Of a DNA stretch of 64,000 bases, positions 11,708-23,200 are shown piece by piece (the stretch's first letter is position 1; every line of letters starts with the position of its first letter). The stretch is from assembly GCF_051401765.1 (NCBI RefSeq), contig NW_027480440.1, positions 2,976,001 to 3,040,000 of the forward strand, read 5' to 3'. The notes beneath the pieces are model-generated. The model was given only the letters and a program-made list of their open reading frames with translations, was not told the origin of the DNA and made no database searches. The DNA is from Calliopsis andreniformis (lineage: Eukaryota; Arthropoda; Insecta; Hymenoptera; Andrenidae). Made by a program: the position numbers and the translations under genes.

Positions 11708-13169
11708 CTCAAACCTCAATCCTCAACCCTCAGTCCTCATCCTCAATTCTCAATTCTCAATTCTCAATCCTCAATCCTCAATCCTCAATCCTCAATATTG
11801 AATCCTCAATAATCAATCTCCAATACTAGATCCTCAATCCCCAATCCTCAATCCTTAATCCTCAATCTTGAATCCTCAATCCCCAGTCCTCAATCTTCAA
11901 TCCTCAATGCTCAATCCTCAATCCTCAATCCTCAGTCCTCAATCCTCAATCCTCAATCCTCAAACCTCAAACCTCACCCGTCAGTCCTCGTCCTCAAACC
12001 TCAACCCTCAATCCTCCATCCTCAATCTTCAATCATCAATACTCAATCTTCAATCCTCAATCCTCAATCCTCAATCATCAATCCTCAATCGTCAATATTC
12101 AACGCACAACCCTCAACCATCAATCCTCAATACTCAACCATCAATCCTCAGTTCTCAATACTCAATAGAATATCCTGAATTCTCATGGTTCAATACTCAA
12201 TCCGCAATATTCAATAATCAAATCTCAATCCTCAAACATCAATTCTCGATACTCAATCCTCAACGCTCAGTCCTCTCTCTTCAATCCTCAATCCTCAATC
12301 CTCAATCTTCAATCCTCAACACTCAATCTTCAATCCTCAATCCTCACTTCTCAATCCTCTACGCTCAATCCTCAATCCTCAATCCTCAATCCTGAATCCT
12401 CAATCCTCAATCCTCAATCTCCAATCCTCAATACCCAATCCTCAGTCTTCGATCCTCAATCCTCAATCCTCAATCCTCAAACCTCAATCCTCAACCCTCA
12501 GTCCTCATCCTCAATTCTCAATTCTCAATTCTCAATCCTCAATCCTCAATCCTCAATCCTCAATATTGAATCCTCAATAATCAATCTCCAATACTAGATC
12601 CTCAATCCCCAATCCTCAATCCTTAATCCTCAATTTTGAATCCTCAATCCCCAGTCCTCAATCTTCAATCCTCAATGCTCAATCCTCAATCCTCAATCCT
12701 CAGTCCTCAATCCTCAATCCTCAAACCTCAAACCTCACCCGTCAGTCCTCGTCCTCAAGCCTCAACCCTCAATCCTCCATCCTCAATCTTCAATCATCAA
12801 TACTCAATCTTCAATCCTCAATCCTCAATCCTCAATCATCAATCCTCAATCGTCAATATTCAACGCACAACCCTCAACCATCAATCCTCAATGCTCAACC
12901 ATCAATCCTCAGTTCTCAATACTCAATAGAATATCCTGAATTCTCATGGTTCAATACTCAATCCGCAATATTCAATAATCAAATCTCAATCCTCAAACAT
13001 CAATTCTCGATACTCAATCCTCAACGCTCAGTCCTCTCTCTTCAATCCTCAATCCTCAATCCTCAATCTTCAATCCTCAACACTCAATCTTCAATCCTCA
13101 ATCCTCACTTCTCAATCCTCTACGCTCAATCCTCAATCCTCAATCCTCAATCCTGAATCCTCAATCCTC
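11708..13169. repeat. Unit Q pair, copies 2a and 2b (768-bp period)
   Basis: Two Q units at the end of L1, starting at 11,708 and 12,476 (offset 768). 768 is 7 x 110 minus 2, again matching two hexamers. The B cores are at 12,166 and 12,927. This pair is 14 bp (two heptamers) longer in period than the pair at 1,801. The second unit is cut at 13,169, the L1/L2 junction. Confidence 0.85.
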
Positions 13170-14603
13170 AATCCTCAATTCTCAATCCTCAACCCTCAAT
13201 CCTCAGTCCTCAAACCTCACTCACGAATCCTCAATCCTGAATCCTCAATCTTCAGCCCTCAGTCCTCAACAATCAATTGTCAATCCTCAATCCTCAATAG
13301 AATATCCTGAATTCACTGTTTTCAATACTCAATCCCCATTCTTCAATCTTCAAATCTCATTCCACAAACATCAATTCTCATCACTCAGCCCTCAACACTC
13401 AGTCCTCAATCGTCAATCCTCAATCCCCAATCCTCAATCCTCAATCCTCAATCCTCTATCCTCAATCCTCAATCCTCAACCGTCAGTCCTCGTCCTCTAA
13501 CCTCAATCCTCAATCCTCCATCCTCAATCTTCAATCATCAATACTCAATCTTCAATCCTCAATCCTCAATCCTCAATCCTCAATCCTCAATCCTCAATAT
13601 TCAACGCACAACCCTCAGCCATCAATCCTCAATACTCAACCATCAATCCTCAGTTCTCAATACTCAATAGAATATCCTGAATTCTCATGGTTCAATATTC
13701 AATCCGCAATCTTCAATAATCAAATCTCAATCCTCAAACGTCAATTCTCGATACTCAATCCTCAACGCTCAGTCCTCTCTCTTCAATCCTCAATCCTCAA
13801 TCCTCAATCTTCAATCCTCAATGCTCCATCCTCAATCCTATATCCTCAGTACTCCATCCTCAATCCTCAATCTTCAATTCTCAATACTCACTAGAGTATC
13901 CTGAATTCTCATGGTTCAATACTCATTCCACAATATTCAATAATCAAATCTCAATCCTCAAACATCAATTCTCAACACTCAATCCGCAACACTCTGTCCT
14001 CTCTCTTCAATCCTCCATCCTCAATCCTGAATCCTCAATCGTCAATCCTCAATTCTCAATCCTCAACCCTCAATCTTCAGTCCTCAAACCTCAATCACGA
14101 ATCCTCAATCCTCATTCCTCAATCTTCAGCCCTCAGTCCTCAACAATCAATTGTCAATCCTCAATCCTCAAAAGAATATCCTCAATTCACTGTTTTCAAT
14201 ACTCAATCCCCATTCTTCAATCTTCAAATCTCAATCCACAAACATCAATCCTTATCACTCAGCCCTCAACACTCAGTCCTCAATCGTCAATCCTCAATCC
14301 CCAATCCTCAATCCTCAATCCTCAATCCTCAATCCTCAATCTTCAATACTCAATACTCAATCTTCAATCCTCAATCCTCAATCCCCAATCGTCAATCCTC
14401 AATCCTCAATCCTCAATCCTCAATCTTCAATCCTCAATACTCAATCTGCAATCCTCAATCTTCAGCCCTGAGTCCTCAACAATCAGTTGTCAGTCCTCAA
14501 TCCTCAATAGAATGTCCTCAATTCACAGTTTTCAATACTCAATACTCAACCTGCAATCTTCAGATCTCTATCCACAAACATCAATTCTCATCACTCAACC
14601 TCA

Positions 14604-15968
14604 ATGCTCAGTCCCCAATCCTCAATACTCAATCCTCAACCGTCAGTCCTCATCCTCAAACCTCAATCCTCAATTCTCCATCCTCAATGTTCAATCATCA
14701 ATACTCAATCTTCAATCCTCAATCCTCAATCCTCAATCCTCAATTCTCAATCCTCAATATTCAACGCACAACCCTCAACCATCAATCCTCAATTCTCAAT
14801 CCTCAACCCTCAATCCTCAACGTTCAATCCTCAATACCCTATCCTCAGTCTTCAATCCTCAATCCTCAATCCTCAATCCTCAATCCTCAATCCTCAGTCC
14901 TCAAACCTCAATCACGAATCCTCAATCCTCATTCCTCAATCTTCAGCCCTCAGTCCTCAACAATCAATTGTCAATCCTCAATCCTCAAAAGAATATCCTC
15001 AATTCACTGTTTTCAATACTCAATCCCCATTCTTCAATCTTCAAATCTCAATCCACAAACATCAATTCTCATCACTCAACCCTCAATACTCAGTCCCCAA
15101 TTCGCAATCTTCAATCCTCAATCCTGAATCCTCAATCCTCAATCTTAATCTTCAATCCTCAATACTCAATCTTCAATCCTCAATCCTCAATCCTCAATCC
15201 TCAACACTCAATCCTCAATCTTCAATCCTCAATACTCAATCTTCAATCCTCAATCCTCAATCCTCAACCCTCAATCCTCAATCCTCAATCCCCAATCGTC
15301 AATCTTCCTTCCTCAATCACTCAATCTTCAATCCTCAATCTTCAATCCTCAATCCTCAATCCTCATTCTTCAACCCTCAATACCCAATCCTCAATCTTCA
15401 ATCCTCAGTCCTCAATCCTCAATCCTCAATCCTCAATAATCATTCCTCAATCTTCAACCCTCAGTGCCAAATCCTCAACCTTGAATACTCAATCCTCAAT
15501 CCTCAAACTTCAATCCTCAATACTCAATCTTCAATCCTCAATCCTCAATCCTCAATCCTCAATCCTCATTCTTCAATCATCAATACCCAATCCTCAATCT
15601 TCAATCCTCAATCCTCAATCCTCAATTCTCAATCCTCAATCCTCAATCCTCAGACCTCAAACATCAATCTTCAATCCTCAATAATCAATCCTCAATCTAC
15701 AATCCTCAATACTCAATCTGCAATCCTCAATCCTCAGTCGTCAATCCTCAATCCTCATTCTTCAATCCTCAATACCGAATCCTCAATCTTCAATCATCAA
15801 TCCTCAATACTCAATCTTCAATCCCCAATCCTCAATCCTCAATCCTCAATGCTCAATCCTCAATCCTCAATCCTCAATCCTCAATCCTCAATCCTCAATC
15901 CTCAATCTTCAATCCTCAATAATCAATCTCCAATCCTAGATCCTCAATCCCCAATCCTCAGTCCTTAA
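14604..15968 (+). other. Longest stop-free stretch; not a gene
   Basis: The longest ATG-started open stretch in the window (454 codons) reads (S-I-L-N-P-Q-S)n with variants. It overlaps two other plus-strand open stretches (14,512-15,684 and 14,687-15,127) that read the same heptapeptide in the other frames. This follows from the heptamer having no stop in any frame. ATG arises from TCAATGC variants, and stops arise from variants such as CAATAA, CCTGAA and CCTAGA. I see no promoter, splice pattern, signal peptide or domain. All other ATG-started plus-strand stretches in the window have the same nature. Confidence 0.93.
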
Positions 15969-16495
15969 TCCCCAATCTTCAATCCTCAATCCCCAGTCCT
16001 CAATACCCAGCCATCAATCCTCAATTCCCAATACTCAATAGAATATCCTGAATTCTCAGGATTCAATACTCAAACATCAATCCTAAACCCTCAGCCTTCA
16101 TCCTCCATCCTCAATCCTCAATCCTCGATCCTCAATCTTCAACCCCCAATACTCAATCTTTAATCCTCAATCCTCAATCCTCAATCCTCAATCCTCAGTC
16201 ATCAATACTCAATCTTCAGTACTCAATCCTCAATCCTCAATCCTCAATCCTCAATCCTCAATCCTCAATACTCAAACCTCAATCCTCATTCCCCAAACCT
16301 CAATCCTCAACCCTCAGTCCGCATCCTCAATTCTCAATACTGAATCCTCAATCCTCAATCCTCAATCTTCAATCCTCAATAATCAATCTCCAATCCTAGA
16401 TCCTCAATCCCCAATCCTCAGTCCTCAATCCTCAATCCTCAATCCTCAAACCTCAATCCTCGACCGTCAGTCCTCGTCCTCAATCCAGAAAACTC
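15130..16495. repeat. Block E, copy 2 (in L2)
   Basis: Matches 6,361-7,730 at offset 8,769, then 8,762. The pure heptamer run ending near 15,906 is one unit shorter than its partner ending near 7,145, which explains the change of offset. Its C core is at 16,039. Confidence 0.85.
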
Positions 16496-18760
16496 AATCC
16501 TCAATCCTCAATCTTCAATCATCAATATTCAATCTTCAATCCTCAATCCTCAATCCTCAATCCTCAATCCTCAATCCTAAATCTTCAATCCTCAATCCTC
16601 AATCCTCAATACTCAATCTTCAATCCTCAATCCTCAATACTCAATCCTCAATCCTCATTCTTCAATCCTCAATACCCAATCCTCAATCTTTAATCCTCAA
16701 TCCTCAATGATCAGTTCGCAATCCTCAATCCTCAATCCTCAGACCTCAGGCATCAATACTCAACCCACAGTCCTCGTCCTCAATCCAGAACCCTCAATCC
16801 TCAATCCTCAATCTTCATTCATCAATATTCAACCTTCAATCCTCAATCCTCAATCGTCAATCCTCAATCACCAATCCTCAATGTTCAATTCTCATTACCC
16901 AATCCTCAATCTTCAATCCTCAATCCTCAATCCTCAATCCTCAATCCCCTGCCCTCAAACCTCAATCCTGTATCCTCAACCCTAAATCCTCAATCTTCAG
17001 CCCACAGTCCTCAACAATCAGTTGTCAATCCTCAATCCTCAATAGAATATCATCAATTCACAGTGTTCAATACTCAGTACTAAATCTGCAATCTTCAAAT
17101 CTCTATCCACAAACATCAATTCTCATCACTCAACCCTCAACACTCAGTCCCCAATCCTCAATATTCAATCCACAATCCTCAGTCCTCAATCCACAATCCT
17201 CAACATTCAATCCTCAATAATCAATCTTCAATCCACAATCCTCAATCCTCAATCCTCAATTCTCAATCCTCGATTGTCAGTCTTCAATCCTCAATACTCA
17301 ATCTTCAATCCTCAATCCTCAATTCTCAATCCACAATCCTCATTCTTCAATCCTCAATACGCAATCCTCAATCTTCAATCCTCAATCCTCAATCCTCAAT
17401 TCTCAATCCTCAATCCGCAATCCTCAATCTTCAATCCTCAGTAATCAATCTCCAATCCTAGATCCTCAATCCCCAACACTCAGTCCTTAATCCAAAATAT
17501 TCAATCCTCAATCCCCAGTCCTCAATCTTCAATCCTCAATGCTCCATCTTCAATCCTCTATCCTCAGTCCTCAATCCTCAATCCTCAATCCTCAAACCTC
17601 AATCCTCAACTGTCAGTCCTCGTCCTCAATCCTCAACCCTCAATCCTCAATCCTCAATCTTCAATCATCAATACTCAATCTTCAATCTTCAATCCTCAAT
17701 CCTCAATACTCAATCCTCAATCTTCAATCCTCAATACTCAATGTTCAGTCTTCAATCCTCAATGATCAATCCTCAATCCTCAGTCCTCAAACCTTAATCC
17801 TGAATCCTCAACCCTGAATCCCCGATCCTCAGCCCTCAGCCCTCAACACTCAGTCCTCAACCGTCAATACTCAATCCCCAATCCTCAATCTTCAATCCTC
17901 AATCCTCAATCCTCAACCCTCAATCCTCAATCTTCAATCCTCAATACTCAATATTCAATCCTCAATCCTCAATCCTCAACCCTCAATCCTCAATCCACAA
18001 TTTTCAAACCTCAATAATCAATCTTCAATGCTCAATCCTCAATCCTCAATCCTCAATCCTCAATCCTCAATCCTCAATCGTCAGACTTCAATCCTCAATA
18101 CTCAATCTTCAATCCTGAATCCTCAATCCTCAATCCTCAATCCTCATTCTTCAATCCTGAATACCCAATCCTCAACCTTCAACTCTCAATCGTGAATCCT
18201 CACTCCTCAATCCTCAATCCTCAATCCTCGTTCCTCAAACCTCAATCCTCAACCCTCAGTCCTCATCCTCAATTCTCAATTCTCAATTCTCAATTCTCAA
18301 TTCTCAATTCTCAATCCTCAATCCTCAATCCTCAATCCTCAATATTCAATCCTCAATAATCAATCTCCAATACTAGATCCTCAATCCCCAATCCTCAATC
18401 CTTAATCCTCAATCTTGAATCCTCAATCCCCAGTCCTCAATCTTCAATCCTCAATGCTCAATCCTCAATCCTCAATCCTCAGTCCTCAATCCTCAATCCT
18501 CAATCGTCGAACCTCAAACCTCAACCGTCAGTCCTCGTCCTCAAACCTCAACCCTCAAACCTCCATCCTCAATCTTCAATCATCAATACTCAATCTTCAA
18601 TCCTCAATCCTCAATCCTCAATATTCAACGCACAACCCTCAACCATCAATCCTCAATACTCAACCATCAATCCTCCGTTCTCAATACTCAATAGAATATC
18701 CCGAATTCTCATGGTTCAATACTCAATCCGCAATATTCAATAATCAAATCTCAATCCTCA

Positions 18761-18816
18761 AACATCAATTCTCGATACTCAATCCTCAAACATCAATTCT
18801 CGATACTCAATCCTCA
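18761..18816. repeat. 28-bp tandem duplication inside a B core
   Basis: Four heptamers (28 bp, beginning AACATCAATTCTCGATAC) occur twice in a row, 18,761-18,788 and 18,789-18,816, inside the B core that starts at 18,692. All other B cores I read carry a single copy. The event raises the L1/L2 offset from 8,406 to 8,434. It is a private marker of this repeat copy. Confidence 0.92.
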
Positions 18817-20141
18817 ACGCTCAGTCCTCTCTCTTCAATCCTCAATCCTCAATCCTCAATCTTCAATCCTCAACACTCAATTTTCAATCCTCAATCCTCA
18901 ATTCTCAATCCTCAATGCTCAATCCTCAATCCTCAATCCTCAATCTTCAATCCTCAATCTTTAACCCTCAATACTCAATCTTTAATCCTCGATCCTCAAT
19001 CCTCAATCCTCAATTCTCAATCCTCAATGCTCAATCCTCAATCCTCAATCCTCAATCCCGAATCCTCAATCCTCAGTCATCAATACTCAATCTTCAATAC
19101 TCAATCCTCAATCCTCAATCCTCAATCCTCAATCCTCAATCCTCAATCCTCAATCCTCAATCCTCAATCTTCAATCCTCAATCTTTAACCCTCAATACTC
19201 AATCTTTAATCCTCGATCCTCAATCCTCAATCCTCAATCCTCAATCCTCGGTCATCAATACTCAATCTTCAATACTCAATGCTCAATCCTCAATCCTCAA
19301 CCCTCAATCCTCAATCCTAAATCCTCAATCTTCAATCCTCAATCCTCAATCCTCAATCCTCAATCCTCAATCCTCAATCCGCAATACTCAATCTTCAATC
19401 CTCAATACTCAATCGTCAATCCTCAATCCTCAATCCTCATTCTTCAATCCTCAATCCTCAATACTCAATCCTCAATCTTCAATCCACAATACACAATATT
19501 CAATCCTCAATCCTCAATCCTCAATTCTCAATCCTCAATCCTCAGTCCTCAGTCCTCAAACCTGAATCCTCAACCCTCATCCCTCATCCTCAATCCTCAA
19601 TCCTCAATCCTAAATCCTCAATCTTCCATCCTCAATACTCAATCTTGAATCCTGAATCCCCTGTCCTCAAACCTCAATTCTGAATCCTCAATCCTGAATC
19701 CTCAATCTTCAGCCCTCAGTCCTCAACAATCAGATGTCAATCCTCAATCCTCAATAGAATATCCTCAATTCACAGTTTTCAATACTCAATACTCAAACTG
19801 CAATCTTCAAATCTCTATTCACAAACATCAATTCTCATCACTCAACCATCAACACTCCGTCCCCAATCCTCAATCTTCAATCCTCAATCCTAAATCCTCA
19901 ACCATCAATCCTCAATTCTCAATTTTCAAACCTCAATAGTCAATCTTCAATCCTCAATCCTCAATCCTCAATCCTCAATCCTCAATCGTCAGACTTCAAT
20001 CCTCAATACTCAATCTTCAATCCTGAATCCTCAATCCTCAATCCTCAATCCTCATTCTTCAATCCTGAATACCCAATCCTCAATCTTCAACTCTCAATCG
20101 TGAATCCTCACTCCTCAATCCTCAATCCTCAATCCTCGTTC

Positions 20142-21603
20142 CTCAAACCTCAATCCTCAACCCTCAGTCCTCATCCTCAATTCTCAATTCTCAATTCTCA
20201 ATCCTCAATCCTCAATCCTCAATCCTCAATATTGAATCCTCAATAATCAATCTCCAATACTAGATCCTCAATCCCCAATCCTCAATCCTTAATCCTCAAT
20301 CTTGAATCCTCAATCCCCAGTCCTCAATCTTCAATCCTCAATGCTCAATCCTCAATCCTCAATCCTCAGTCCTCAATCCTCAATCCTCAATCCTCAAACC
20401 TCAAACCTCACCCGTCAGTCCTCGTCCTCAAACCTCAACCCTCAATCCTCCATCCTCAATCTTCAATCATCAATACTCAATCTTCAATCCTCAATCCTCA
20501 ATCCTCAATCATCAATCCTCAATCGTCAATATTCAACGCACAACCCTCAACCATCAATCCTCAATACTCAACCATCAATCCTCAGTTCTCAATACTCAAT
20601 AGAATATCCTGAATTCTCATGGTTCAATACTCAATCCGCAATATTCAATAATCAAATCTCAATCCTCAAACATCAATTCTCGATACTCAATCCTCAACGC
20701 TCAGTCCTCTCTCTTCAATCCTCAATCCTCAATCCTCAATCTTCAATCCTCAACACTCAATCTTCAATCCTCAATCCTCACTTCTCAATCCTCTACGCTC
20801 AATCCTCAATCCTCAATCCTCAATCCTGAATCCTCAATCCTCAATCCTCAATCTCCAATCCTCAATACCCAATCCTCAGTCTTCGATCCTCAATCCTCAA
20901 TCCTCAATCCTCAAACCTCAATCCTCAACCCTCAGTCCTCATCCTCAATTCTCAATTCTCAATTCTCAATCCTCAATCCTCAATCCTCAATCCTCAATAT
21001 TGAATCCTCAATAATCAATCTCCAATACTAGATCCTCAATCCCCAATCCTCAATCCTTAATCCTCAATTTTGAATCCTCAATCCCCAGTCCTCAATCTTC
21101 AATCCTCAATGCTCAATCCTCAATCCTCAATCCTCAGTCCTCAATCCTCAATCCTCAAACCTCAAACCTCACCCGTCAGTCCTCGTCCTCAAGCCTCAAC
21201 CCTCAATCCTCCATCCTCAATCTTCAATCATCAATACTCAATCTTCAATCCTCAATCCTCAATCCTCAATCATCAATCCTCAATCGTCAATATTCAACGC
21301 ACAACCCTCAACCATCAATCCTCAATGCTCAACCATCAATCCTCAGTTCTCAATACTCAATAGAATATCCTGAATTCTCATGGTTCAATACTCAATCCAC
21401 AATATTCAATAATCAAATCTCAATCCTCAAACATCAATTCTCGATACTCAATCCTCAACGCTCAGTCCTCTCTCTTCAATCCTCAATCCTCAATCCTCAA
21501 TCTTCAATCCTCAACACTCAATCTTCAATCCTCAATCCTCACTTCTCAATCCTCTACGCTCAATCCTCAATCCTCAATCCTCAATCCTGAATCCTCAATC
21601 CTC
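20142..21603. repeat. Unit Q pair, copies 3a and 3b (768-bp period)
   Basis: Two Q units at the end of L2, starting at 20,142 and 20,910, with B cores at 20,600 and 21,361. They match 11,708-13,169 at offset 8,434. I noticed one change inside the second B core (CCACAATATT near 21,398 for CCGCAATATT). Confidence 0.85.
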
Positions 21604-23200
21604 AATCCTCAATCTCCAATCCTCAATACCCAATCCTCAGTCTTCGATCCTCAGTCCTCAATCCTCAATCCTCAATCCTCAATCCTCAGTCCTCAAACCT
21701 CAATCCTGAATCCTCAATCATGAATCCTCAATCTTCAGCTCTGAGTCCTACACAATCAGTTGTCAATCCTCAATCCTCAATAGAATGTCCTCAATTCACA
21801 GCTTTCAATACTCAATACTCAATCTGCAATCTTCAGATCTCTATCCACAAACATCAATTCTCATCACTCAACCCTCAATACTCAGTCCACAATCCTCAAC
21901 CTTCAATCCTCAATCCTCAATCCAGAATCCTCAATACACAATCTTCAATCCTCAATCCTCAATCCTCAATCCTCAATCCTCAATCTTCAATCCTCAATCC
22001 TCAATCCTAAATCTACAATCCTAAATACTCAATCTGCAATCCTCAATACTCAGTCCTCAATCCTCAATCCTCATTCTTCAATCCTCTATACCGAATCCTC
22101 AATCTTCAATCCTCAGTCCTCAATCCTCAATTCTCAATCCTCAATCATCAATCCTCAGACTTCAAACATCAATACTCAACCCTCAGTCCTCGTCCTGAAT
22201 CCACAACCCTCAATCCTCAATCCTCAACCTTCTATCATTAATATTCAATCTTCAATCCACAATCCTCAATCCTCAATCCTCAATCCTCAACCCTCAATAC
22301 TCAACGTTCAATCCTCAATACCCTATCCTCTGTCTTCAATCCTCAATCCTCAATCCTCAATCCTCAATCCTCAATCCTCAGTCCTCAAACCTCAATCCTG
22401 AATCCTCAATCCTGAATCCTCAATCTTCAGCCCTGAGTCCTCAACAATCAGTTGTCAATCCTCAATCCTCAATAGAATGTCCTCAATTCACAGTTTTCAA
22501 TACTCAATACTCAACCTGCAATCTTCAGATCTCTATCCACAAACATCAATTCTCATCACTCAACCTCAATGCTCAGTCCCCAACCCTCAATCCTCAATCA
22601 TCAACCGTCAGTCCTCATCCTCAAACCTCAATCCTCAATTCTCCATCCTCAATGTTCAATCATCAATACTCAATCTTCAATCCTCAATCCTCAATCCTCA
22701 ATCCTCAATTCTCAATCCTCAATATTCAACGCACAACCCTCAACCATCAATCCTCAATTCTCAATCCTCAACCCTCAATCCTCAACGTTCAATCCTCAAT
22801 ACCCTATACTCAGTCTTCAATCCTCAATCCTCAATCCTCAATCCTCAATCCTCAATCCTCAGTCCTCAAACCTCAATCCTGAATCCTCAATCCTGAATCC
22901 TCAATCTTCAGCCCTGAGTCCTCAACAATCAGTTGTCAATCCTCAATCCTCAATAGAATGTCCTCAATTCACAGTTTTCAATACTCAATACTCAACCGGC
23001 AATCTTCAGATCTCTATCCACAAACATCAATTCGCATCACTCAACCTCAATGCTCAGTCCCCAATCCTCAATCCTCACCCCTCAACCGTCAGTCCTCATC
23101 CTCAAACCTCAATCCTCAATTCTCCATCCTCAATCTTCAATCATCAATACTCAATCTTCAATCCTCAATCCTCAATCCTCAATCCTCAATCCTCAATCCT
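21604..23200. repeat. Mosaic patch between L2 and the 6-kb HOR
   Basis: Three neighbouring pieces match three different distances in the left part: about 21,603-22,475 matches 3,255-4,127 (offset 18,348); about 22,477-22,875 matches 5,743-6,141 (offset 16,734); about 22,876-23,200 matches 4,047-4,371 (offset 18,829). A cores lie at 21,781, 22,473 and 22,954. The changes of partner fall within shared core or heptamer sequence. Unequal exchange or gene conversion could both produce this. Confidence 0.75.

Larger units (their letters stand above)
4401..13169. repeat. Large tandem repeat L, copy 1 (8,769 bp)
   Basis: First copy of a large tandem duplication. Positions 4,401 to about 7,080 reappear at offset 8,769; after that the offset is 8,762, then 8,406, then 8,434 to the end. 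In order it holds cores A'' (4,529), B (4,899), B' (5,123), A'' (5,403), A (5,739), A'' (6,220), C (7,277), A''' (8,281), A' (9,427), B (10,286), A' (11,321) and B (12,166, 12,927). Its last 1.5 kb is a pair of Q units. The offset changes mark a one-heptamer loss, a 356-bp loss and a 28-bp gain in copy 2. Confidence 0.9.
13170..21603. repeat. Large tandem repeat L, copy 2 (about 8,434 bp)
   Basis: Second copy of L. It begins exactly where copy 1 ends: base 13,170 aligns with 4,401, and the sequence left of each differs. It repeats the core order of copy 1 (13,298; 13,668; 13,892; 14,172; 14,508; 14,989; 16,039; 17,043; 18,692; 19,755; 20,600; 21,361) but lacks the A' core of 9,427. At 21,603 the match to copy 1 stops, and the next bases match 3,255 onward instead. 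Confidence 0.9.
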
